NCBI GenBank assembly: GCA_947450225.1
Contig: CANFUO010000013.1
Coordinates: 1-36,036 of the forward strand
DNA: 36,036 nucleotides
Reading direction: 5' to 3'
DNA from: Burkholderiaceae bacterium
Lineage (GTDB): Bacteria > Pseudomonadota > Gammaproteobacteria > Burkholderiales > Burkholderiaceae
The notes below the pieces were generated by a model. It did no database searches. It saw only the letters and a list, made by a program, of their open reading frames with translations, and was not told the origin of the DNA. This document shows, in pieces, positions 1-5,746 of this stretch; within the stretch, counting starts at the first letter, position 1; each line of letters opens with the position of its first letter. The translations under genes and the position numbers were made by a program.

Positions 1-545
1 TAGAACAAATTAGAGTATCAAACCCTAAAGGTTGGAGCCCCTATTTAGCTGGAGCTTTAGTCGGAATATTGGCGATTGCCTCTGTCTATCTCACTACCGT
101 TTATATGGGCAAGTCTACATATTTGGGCGCATCAACAACTTTTGTTCGTGCAGCAGGTTTGGCCGTGCAGGTGGTAGATCCAACTTATGTTGCACAAAAC
201 GTTTATTACACAAAAGAAAAGGTAGTGGTTGATTGGCAATTTTTAATGGTGATTGGCATATTCTTTGGTGCTTTAATCTCCTCAAAAATGGATGGTAGTT
301 TTAAGCTAGAAAGCGTTCCACCATTATGGGAAAAACATTTTGGATCCTCGGTTTCAAAACGGGCAATTGTTGCTTTTTTTGGGGGCATTTTGGCAATGAT
401 AGGAGCCCGCCTAGCCGATGGTTGTCCTAGTGGACATGGGTTGAGTGGAATGATGCAGTTATCCGTAAGTTCATTTGTTGCATTAGCGATGTTCTTTGGT
501 TTTGGTGCCATCGTAGCAAACCTCATATACAGAAAAGGAAGCTAA
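1..545 (+). CDS. YeeE/YedE family half-transporter (5' end outside window)
   Basis: Integral membrane protein of the YeeE/YedE (sulfur transport) superfamily, in the half-size form that works beside a second half encoded next door. The reading frame is already open at base 3 (reads E-Q-I-R-V-S-N-P-K-G-W) and no stop precedes it, so the real start lies upstream; the TTG at 69 would cut off the first membrane segment. The family signature is visible near bases 410-450 as A-D-G-C-P-S-G-H-G-L-S-G; its Cys is the residue thought to relay thiosulfate or persulfide sulfur through the membrane. Hydrophobic stretches lie at the N-terminus, around the signature, and at the C-terminus. The gene ends 2 nt before the next one, so the two are surely co-expressed. 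The family is clear; the transported sulfur species is inferred. Confidence 0.88.
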   Translation, partial: EQIRVSNPKGWSPYLAGALVGILAIASVYLTTVYMGKSTYLGASTTFVRAAGLAVQVVDPTYVAQNVYYTKEKVVVDWQFLMVIGIFFGALISSKMDGSFKLESVPPLWEKHFGSSVSKRAIVAFFGGILAMIGARLADGCPSGHGLSGMMQLSVSSFVALAMFFGFGAIVANLIYRKGS

Positions 546-547
546 TC

Positions 548-1078
548 ATGTCTATAGATCAACTATTAGGTTTGGTGACGGGCATCATATTTGGTTTCTT
601 ATTACAAAAAGCACGCGTCTTACGTTATGACAGGCAAGTTGGCGCAATGCTACTTCAAGATATGACAATTTTTAAGTTCATGCTCTCAGCTATTGTTGTT
701 GGTATGTTTGGCATATTAGCCTTGCATGATTTGGGACTCATCACACTGAATCACAAGGCGATGAATATTGGTGGGGTTTTGGTGGGTGGCGCAATATTTG
801 GTATAGGCTGGGCAGTAATGGGATATTGTCCTGGCACATCAATAGGCGCTATGGGTGAAGGCCGTTGGCATGCAGTCTTCGGCGTTATTGGCATGATTGT
901 TGGCGCTGGAATATATGCTCAAATGTACCCATTTTTTAAATCAACCGTGTTGACTTGGTCAGACCTAGGAAAGCTTGGCTTGCCAGAAGCAATCGGGGTT
1001 GATCATTGGATTATTGCAGTAATCTTTGCGTTGATTACTCTTGGACTGTTTCGTTGGTTTGAGGAAAAAGGACTATGA
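548..1078 (+). CDS. YeeE/YedE-type second half, DUF6691-like membrane protein
   Basis: Second half of the split YeeE/YedE transporter (176 aa), the kind annotated as DUF6691 or YeeE/YedE family. It carries the partner Cys motif G-Y-C-P-G-T-S-I-G-A-M-G-E-G at about residues 93-106, matching the Cys motif of the upstream protein, and about four to five hydrophobic segments. The ATG at 548 follows an AGGAAGC ribosome site at about 536-541. Pairs like this occur in proteobacteria with sulfide/persulfide handling genes; here no rhodanese or persulfide dioxygenase is visible, but the window starts inside the operon. Sulfur transport is inferred from the family. Confidence 0.88.
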   Translation: MSIDQLLGLVTGIIFGFLLQKARVLRYDRQVGAMLLQDMTIFKFMLSAIVVGMFGILALHDLGLITLNHKAMNIGGVLVGGAIFGIGWAVMGYCPGTSIGAMGEGRWHAVFGVIGMIVGAGIYAQMYPFFKSTVLTWSDLGKLGLPEAIGVDHWIIAVIFALITLGLFRWFEEKGL

Positions 1079-1199
1079 CTTTATTCAACGAGATTGATTT
1101 ATGCCTTTGGCGGAGATGGTCGTTGATTTAAGCGCTTTCATTCAAGGCGAAGGATGGTGTAAAAAGAGAAAACATGCAAATAGGAATAAAATAAAAACC

Positions 1200-1544
1200 A
1201 TGAGAAAGATTTGTTTAGCACTTTGCATCAGTCTATTTGCCAGCATCATTCATGCGGGGGTGATGCCTATTGATATGATGACCCAAGACTCTCATCATCA
1301 AAGCACGACTATTGATACTTCAGTGCATTCCTGTGAGGAGGTTACTAGTAATACGCAGGATAAAAATAATAATCAGCTTTGTCATAGCGATAGTTATCAA
1401 TGCTGTTTGGGCTTGGTAGTTATCCCGGTATTGAGTGATGACTTATTGCCTACCTCTGCCCAATCTCTACCCACATTATATTCAACATTGGCTCTTCAGC
1501 CAATGATCAATTTCATCTACAAACCTCCAAAAGCCGCAATCTAA
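1200..1544 (+). CDS. Small secreted His/Cys-rich protein, possible metal-related factor
   Basis: A 114-aa protein with a clear export signal (M-R-K-I-C-L-A-L-C-I-S-L-F-A..., cleavage probably after I-I-H-A). The mature part is rich in His, Asp, Met and Cys (D-S-H-H-Q, N-Q-L-C-H-S-D, Y-Q-C-C-L-G) and ends in the Pro/Lys tail Y-K-P-P-K-A-A-I. This layout resembles small periplasmic proteins found in copper clusters (DUF2946-like), but the similarity is by eye and I do not assign a family. I chose the ATG at 1200 because the frame open from 1101 would add 33 charged residues in front of the signal peptide. The next gene has a Met/His-rich tail, which supports a metal theme. Confidence 0.6.
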   Translation: MRKICLALCISLFASIIHAGVMPIDMMTQDSHHQSTTIDTSVHSCEEVTSNTQDKNNNQLCHSDSYQCCLGLVVIPVLSDDLLPTSAQSLPTLYSTLALQPMINFIYKPPKAAI

Positions 1545-1607
1545 TTTTGCAATACAAGTTAGTTTGATTTCTGACATTTAGTCACGCATTTACTTTGGAG
1601 AAACACA

Positions 1608-2138
1608 ATGAATATGACTCACTATATGGAGTTATTGGCTGTTAACCAGCCTTGGAACTTAATTATCTTTATGGCTATACCGATTGTATTAGCTGAAACC
1701 TTGGCTATTACTGAGCTGTATCTACTCTTTACGCGTAAGTTTGAAGGGACAGTTTTTTACCTCAATCGTTTTGCTGGTATCACAGTTGGTATTTATTTTA
1801 TTGGCATCATCTATTACATCATGAAAAATGCGGTCATTCCAATTACCCAAGCGGGGGAGTGGAGGACTTCTATCGATGTAATCGCTGTAGGCAGTTATGT
1901 AATTGCAGGACTACCTTTAGTTTGGATTGCGTTACAAGAATTAGGATTGGTGAATAAGCGTTTGGGACATGAGTATAAGTTAAAGGTGCATGTCATATGC
2001 GTTGCGCTATTCCTAGTGTTTGGGCATATAGCGATGATTTCAGGAATGATTGATCCAGGCATTTTGGGTTATGTGGCGACACCGTCAATGGAAATGAATC
2101 AACAAATGCCGACGCAGCATATGGATCATTCGAAATAA
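1608..2138 (+). CDS. Four-TM membrane protein (DUF6803-like) with Met/His-rich tail
   Basis: A 176-aa integral membrane protein with about four hydrophobic helices (near residues 18-40, 52-72, 88-108, 126-146). The ending M-E-M-N-Q-Q-M-P-T-Q-H-M-D-H is Met/His rich, a pattern common in copper-binding tails. I recall near-identical N-termini in proteins labelled DUF6803 or 'permease' in betaproteobacterial metal-resistance clusters; the function is not established. The start has a good ribosome site (TTGGAG at 1595-1600). It is the last gene before the terminator hairpin at 2206-2232, so it probably closes the operon with the small secreted protein upstream. Confidence 0.7.
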   Translation: MNMTHYMELLAVNQPWNLIIFMAIPIVLAETLAITELYLLFTRKFEGTVFYLNRFAGITVGIYFIGIIYYIMKNAVIPITQAGEWRTSIDVIAVGSYVIAGLPLVWIALQELGLVNKRLGHEYKLKVHVICVALFLVFGHIAMISGMIDPGILGYVATPSMEMNQQMPTQHMDHSK

Positions 2139-2205
2139 GTATTAACATCGATATATCACCCTTCTACCTCGGACGATTTCGTTTAGGGTCACCATAACAT
2201 CGCAC

Positions 2206-2232
2206 AATGCCCTACAAGAGTAGGGCATTTCC
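2206..2232 (+). terminator. Rho-independent terminator hairpin
   Basis: A perfect 10-bp stem (AATGCCCTAC at 2206-2215, GTAGGGCATT at 2220-2229) closes a 4-nt AAGA loop and runs into a short T-rich stretch. It lies 68 nt after the stop of the Met/His-tailed membrane protein and before the next gene. The T run follows only on the plus strand. The U tract is short (TTT), so termination may be partial. Confidence 0.75.
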
Positions 2233-2300
2233 ATTCTGCTGGGCGGGAATATTTGCCATCATTTAAAATAAATTCTTCAAACTCCAAAACAATATTTTTT

Positions 2301-2885
2301 ATGACTCTTGTTCACCGAATAGTTGCGGTATTTATTGTTTTTTTATGTGGTACTTATGGCGTACATGAGTCACAAGCAAGCTTGGCTCATGACTTACAGG
2401 ACGGACAGTATGTTCTATTAATGAGACATGCGAACGCTCCAGGATATGGAGACCCTGCAGGCTACAGCATTGGCCAATGTTCGACTCAGCGTAATTTAGA
2501 CGAATACGGCAAAAAACAATCAAAGGTAATTGGGGTTTGGCTATCTCAGCAAGGGATTAAGTCTGCAGAGATTTTTAGCAGCCCATGGTGTAGATGTTTG
2601 GATACGGCAAATCTTCTGAATATAGGCCCGGTAAAAATTGCTCAACCACTAGCATCATTTTTTGATGACATGCGATTGGAAAAGATGCAAACGAAGGAAT
2701 TAGAAATATTCATTAAAAATGAATTAGCCAAACAGTCTCGAGTGCCAATCATTCTTGTTACACACCATGTCAATATTCAAGCATTTACGGGAGAGGTTGT
2801 AAGTGTAGGCGATATGGCATTGGTCAAGGTAAACAAAAATGGGGAATATGTATCTCACAAAACTTACCCAAGTCCTAAACCATAA
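2301..2885 (+). CDS. Exported histidine phosphatase superfamily protein (SixA/PGM-like)
   Basis: A 194-aa protein of the histidine phosphatase (phosphoglycerate-mutase-like) superfamily. The N-terminus M-T-L-V-H-R-I-V-A-V-F-I-V-F-L-C-G is a signal peptide or anchor, so the domain acts in the periplasm. The catalytic box reads L-L-M-R-H-A instead of the usual R-H-G, a common variant in secreted members. A second conserved stretch S-S-P-W-C-R-C-L-D-T-A supplies the next Arg, and V-T-H-H near residue 157 gives the second catalytic His. I prefer the ATG at 2301 over the in-frame TTG at 2253 because the signal peptide then sits at the N-terminus; neither start has a convincing ribosome site. The natural substrate cannot be told. 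It is convergent with the P450/ferredoxin pair. Confidence 0.78.
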   Translation: MTLVHRIVAVFIVFLCGTYGVHESQASLAHDLQDGQYVLLMRHANAPGYGDPAGYSIGQCSTQRNLDEYGKKQSKVIGVWLSQQGIKSAEIFSSPWCRCLDTANLLNIGPVKIAQPLASFFDDMRLEKMQTKELEIFIKNELAKQSRVPIILVTHHVNIQAFTGEVVSVGDMALVKVNKNGEYVSHKTYPSPKP

Positions 2886-2919
2886 AGCAAAGATTAAGCG
2901 TAGCAACGAGTAAAAAAAT

Positions 2920-3243
2920 TTAAATTTGCTGAAGCGGAAAATACACCTTTAAATTGTTACATTGTTCATTAATCGTTAATTGACAGGAAAGGCGACTGGT
3001 AGGTCGTCTCTCCGAGGCGACAAACTCTAGCATTTGATTTTCCACTTCATTCGGTAAGGCAAAGAGATCAACTTGTGCTTCATCGATATACACATGACAT
3101 GTCGCGCAAAGAGCAGAGCCACCGCATTCGGCTACAACTTCTGTGAAACCATGATCTCGACAAATGTTCATAAGATTTTTTCCGACATCTACATCAAGAC
3201 TTGTGGTTTGACCACTAGGATGAATAAAGTGAAGCGTTGGCAT
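2920..3243 (-). CDS. [2Fe-2S] ferredoxin, adrenodoxin/putidaredoxin type (P450 partner)
   Basis: A 107-aa plant/vertebrate-type ferredoxin fold. The four cluster ligands are C40, C46, C49 (E-C-G-G-S-A-L-C-A-T-C-H) and C87 (R-L-S-C-Q-L), the C-x5-C-x2-C...C pattern of adrenodoxin-like ferredoxins. It lies 11 nt downstream of the P450 gene on the same strand, which makes it the likely electron donor, as the palustrisredoxin-type ferredoxin is for CYP199A enzymes. A GAGAGA ribosome site precedes the start. No NAD(P)H-dependent ferredoxin reductase is encoded nearby, so reduction must come from an enzyme elsewhere. Confidence 0.92.
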   Translation of the reverse strand: MPTLHFIHPSGQTTSLDVDVGKNLMNICRDHGFTEVVAECGGSALCATCHVYIDEAQVDLFALPNEVENQMLEFVASERRPTSRLSCQLTINEQCNNLKVYFPLQQI

Positions 3244-3254
3244 TTGTGTCTCTC

Positions 3255-4448
3255 TTATATAAATTCGATAGGCAATGATTCGAAGCCGCGTAAAGTATTA
3301 TGCAATAGTCGCTTAGGTTCTCCAGTAAAGCGAATCGAAGTTACTTTTTTTGCCATAACTTGCAAAAGTGCTTCAACTTCAGCCCTAGCTAGCATTTGAC
3401 CAACACAGCCATGAATACCGGTCCCAAAGCCTAGTTGCCCTGTTGTAATTCTTGAAATATCAAAAATATCAGGATTCTCCCATTGCAGGGGATCTCGATT
3501 AGCAGACCCCAGTGAAAGCATGACCTTTTCATTTTCTGGAATAACGTAATTGCCTAGCTTGGCATTACTAGTTGTTGTTCTGAAAAATGTTTGAAAGGGA
3601 GATTCAAATCTTAAAGTTTCTTCGAACGCAGATTTTGATAGTTGAGGATTTGCTTTAAGCTTTAACCATTGCTCCGGAAACGAGACAAAACTATAGATTG
3701 CATTACTTATTGCATGAGCAGTAGTATCAATTCCTGCAGATAAAAAAGACCTCACAAGTGTGGTTGCTTCCATTTCTGTCAAAATACCAGAGTCAACAGC
3801 GTCATAAATTTGGATTCCCAAACCTGATTTAGAAAGGTTATCTCGTTGACATACACTCATAATCCAGGGATTAATCTCATCAGCGCGTGACATTGCCTGC
3901 TTAAGTAATTCGTTTTTAGGGCCCATGCCATTAAAGACCATATTTCCATAAATAATTGCTTTTTCCCTTTCGTGAGGAGTAATGCCAATGGCATCACCAA
4001 ATACTTTCAATGGAAAAGCTTCAGCAAGGTCTTTTACAGCATCAAAGTTTCGTTTTTCCAAAAGGCGATCAATTAACAAATTGGCTTCTGCCTCAAATTG
4101 AGTCTTTAGAGCTCTTAAAGCAATTGGCGAAAGAGCTTTACTAATAATCGCACGATTTCGAGTATGGTCTGGAGGGTCTGTTTCTAAAACAAGGCTTGGC
4201 ACACGCCAAGGGGGGTCCTTTTTGAAATTGGAAATACCTACTCCAGCCCCTGAACAGAACACTAAAGGCTGATTAAGAACTTCTTTGACATACTCATATT
4301 GTGTGACAACAAATGCGCCCAAGTCACTGAGATAGCTAACCGGCCCTAATTGTCTTAATTCCTCATGAAAAGCATATGGCTCAAGAATATATTCTTCTGA
4401 AAAAGGATCAATAGAACTAGTAGGAATATTGGAAGTAGATATTGTCAT
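3255..4448 (-). CDS. Cytochrome P450, CYP199A-like (aromatic acid monooxygenase)
   Basis: A 397-aa soluble bacterial P450. Numbered from the ATG at 4448: I-helix oxygen motif A-G-I-D-T-T at 238-243, E-T-L-R (ExxR) at 277-280, and heme loop F-G-T-G-I-H-G-C-V-G with Cys348. The sequence closely follows my memory of CYP199A2/A4 from Rhodopseudomonas palustris: F-E-E-T-L-R-F-E-S-P, Q-T-F-F-R-T-T-T, L-G-S-A-N-R-D-P, and L-R-G-x-E-S-L-P-I at the C-terminus. Those enzymes oxidise para-substituted benzoates, for example O-demethylating 4-methoxybenzoate. Residues equivalent to their carboxylate anchors are kept: R82 and S85 (W-R-V-P-S), R233 and S234 (V-R-S-F-L-S-A-G). A small planar carboxylic acid substrate is therefore likely. 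A GTG at 4451 is an alternative start. It is divergent from the AraC-type regulator. Confidence 0.9.
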   Translation of the reverse strand: MTISTSNIPTSSIDPFSEEYILEPYAFHEELRQLGPVSYLSDLGAFVVTQYEYVKEVLNQPLVFCSGAGVGISNFKKDPPWRVPSLVLETDPPDHTRNRAIISKALSPIALRALKTQFEAEANLLIDRLLEKRNFDAVKDLAEAFPLKVFGDAIGITPHEREKAIIYGNMVFNGMGPKNELLKQAMSRADEINPWIMSVCQRDNLSKSGLGIQIYDAVDSGILTEMEATTLVRSFLSAGIDTTAHAISNAIYSFVSFPEQWLKLKANPQLSKSAFEETLRFESPFQTFFRTTTSNAKLGNYVIPENEKVMLSLGSANRDPLQWENPDIFDISRITTGQLGFGTGIHGCVGQMLARAEVEALLQVMAKKVTSIRFTGEPKRLLHNTLRGFESLPIEFI

Positions 4449-4636
4449 CACATTTTTAGTTTATATTTTTGTTGCGTAATAGAGCTATACGCTAATTTAG
4501 TAAATCTTTTAAAAATATACTACACCACGAGCTATTTCGGGGGGAAATGAATACGAAATGAGTGAAAGATGACAGAGAAATGGCGCATTAATGGGAGGGT
4601 GCTAGCCATCAAATAAGCCCTCTTGCCCCCAATACT

Positions 4637-4648
4637 GTTCTTAAGAAC
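4637..4648. promoter_or_regulatory. Perfect palindrome GTTCTTAAGAAC, possible operator
   Basis: A 12-bp perfect dyad (GTTCTTAAGAAC) about 125 nt before the AraC-type regulator start and 190 nt before the P450 start. It is a candidate site for a dimeric regulator, but a 12-mer palindrome alone is weak evidence and no second copy is seen in the window. Confidence 0.3.
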
Positions 4649-4654
4649 TTCCTT

Positions 4655-4687
4655 AATTGTCTCATCGGTTAAATAAATCAGACAATT
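4655..4687. promoter_or_regulatory. Inverted repeat AATTGTCT-N17-AGACAATT, possible operator
   Basis: Two perfect 8-bp arms (AATTGTCT at 4655-4662, AGACAATT at 4680-4687) are separated by 17 nt, so their centres are 25 nt apart, which places the half-sites on a similar helix face. It begins 6 nt after the 12-bp palindrome and lies 84 nt before the regulator start, a plausible place for autoregulation or control of the divergent P450. Confidence 0.4.
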
Positions 4688-4771
4688 TGGTAACTCTATA
4701 CATTAATCAAGGGTAATTACTAGGGAAAAAAATCACCAAAGTACTAATAAAATGTGTATCTTGGAGAACTT

Positions 4772-5629
4772 ATGTCAATACCCATTCGATTATTTCATGG
4801 TGACTTTGGTCGTGTTGCGCTCTTAGAAATGGATGCGCCATTAATACCACATGCACACCATCATTGTCACTTATTACTTAAAGCCTCGGGGCCAGATACA
4901 GCTTTTCGAGTGCGTGGGCAAAGCTATCCATTAACTAATGACAATGCCATCTTGGTTAATGCTTGGGAAGAACATTCATACTTACACGATATTCGGGGCG
5001 ATGGCCAAACTGTCATCTTAGCTCTTTACTTGGAGCCAGCGTGGTTAGCAACTTTTAGTAAAAGCTTTATTAATAGCAATCATCCTCGATTTTTTTCAGA
5101 ATCTACAATTAAGTTGTCTGAGGAGCAAAAATTATCTATTGAAAAAGTTGTGATGGAGTTGTGGTGGTCAGATACCATCACGACAGAGCGCTTACAAAAT
5201 TTACTTTTGAGCCTAACACTTTCTTTTGTAGATCCTCGAGAGGCAATTAATGCATCCATTATTAGGCAACCGAATAGTAACTTAGCTTACATGGATCCTA
5301 GGATTCGACGTGCGATGCAAATGATGCGATTATCAGAAGATGCGCCAAAGGATTTGACAACTATAGCTGCGGCAGTTAATTTATCTCGATCGCATTTTTT
5401 TGAATTATTTAAGCGCTGTACTGGTTTATCCCCTCTTTTATATGCCAATGTCCTTAAGATGGATTTTGCATTTGCTGCATTAGCATCTGAAGAGGTTAGC
5501 CTCATTGAAATTGGGGATGTTTTGGGGTTTTCTGCGCAAAGCCATTTCACGCGATTTTTCCGCCAACATCAAGGTGTTGTGCCTAGCCTTTATCGCCGAC
5601 AAGTGGAAAAGGCTACTCGTTCCTCTTAA
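4772..5629 (+). CDS. AraC-family transcriptional regulator
   Basis: A 285-aa regulator with an N-terminal cupin-like sensor region (about 1-110; H-A-H-H-H-C-H at 27-33 marks the barrel) and a C-terminal AraC DNA-binding domain with two helix-turn-helix units: about 195-218 (L-T-T-I-A-A-A-V-N-L-S-R-S-H-F-F) and about 243-276 (I-G-D-V-L-G-F-S-A-Q-S-H-F-T-R-F-F-R). The ATG at 4772 was preferred over the GTG at 4754 because it has a GGAG ribosome site 6 nt upstream. It is divergent from the P450 and 117 nt upstream of the furoate-type operon, so it is the obvious candidate activator of one or both, probably sensing a small aromatic or furanic acid. The ligand is inferred from neighbours only. Confidence 0.9.
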   Translation: MSIPIRLFHGDFGRVALLEMDAPLIPHAHHHCHLLLKASGPDTAFRVRGQSYPLTNDNAILVNAWEEHSYLHDIRGDGQTVILALYLEPAWLATFSKSFINSNHPRFFSESTIKLSEEQKLSIEKVVMELWWSDTITTERLQNLLLSLTLSFVDPREAINASIIRQPNSNLAYMDPRIRRAMQMMRLSEDAPKDLTTIAAAVNLSRSHFFELFKRCTGLSPLLYANVLKMDFAFAALASEEVSLIEIGDVLGFSAQSHFTRFFRQHQGVVPSLYRRQVEKATRSS

Positions 5630-5644
5630 AGAATCGGACTGATT

Positions 5645-5689
5645 GGATAATTCAAGGATTAATTTGTAAATATTTGGATTAAAGATTAA
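5645..5689 (+). promoter_or_regulatory. Helically phased GGAT(T)AA repeats: candidate AraC activator site
   Basis: GGATAA at 5645, GGATTAA at 5656 and GGATTAA at 5676 start 11 and 20 nt apart (one and two helical turns), followed by a weaker AGATTAA at 5683. Same-orientation repeats about two turns apart next to a -35 region are typical of AraC-family activators. TATAAG (5701) or TATAAA (5708) could be the -10, with no good -35, as expected for an activated promoter. The operon start codon is at 5747. Confidence 0.5.
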
Positions 5690-5746
5690 AGCAAATTATC
5701 TATAAGATATAAACTCTAATCAATAATAAATATTATTGGGGGTAGG

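Larger units (their letters stand above)
4449..4771. promoter_or_regulatory. Divergent control region between P450 and AraC regulator
   Basis: This 323-nt gene-free stretch separates the minus-strand P450 from the plus-strand regulator and must hold both promoters. Two dyads stand out: a perfect 12-bp palindrome (4637-4648) and an inverted repeat with 8-bp arms (4655-4662 and 4680-4687), listed separately. I cannot pick a confident -35/-10 pair on either strand. No small ORF with a good ribosome site is present. Confidence 0.55.

Noticed and set aside
1101-1199. N-terminal extension of the small secreted protein, starting at 1101
   Set aside because: It would put 33 charged residues ahead of an evident signal peptide; the ATG at 1200 is better. 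The stretch could be a gene remnant, but I see no recognisable homology.
2253-2300. TTG start for the histidine phosphatase protein
   Set aside because: It precedes a normal signal peptide and has no ribosome site.
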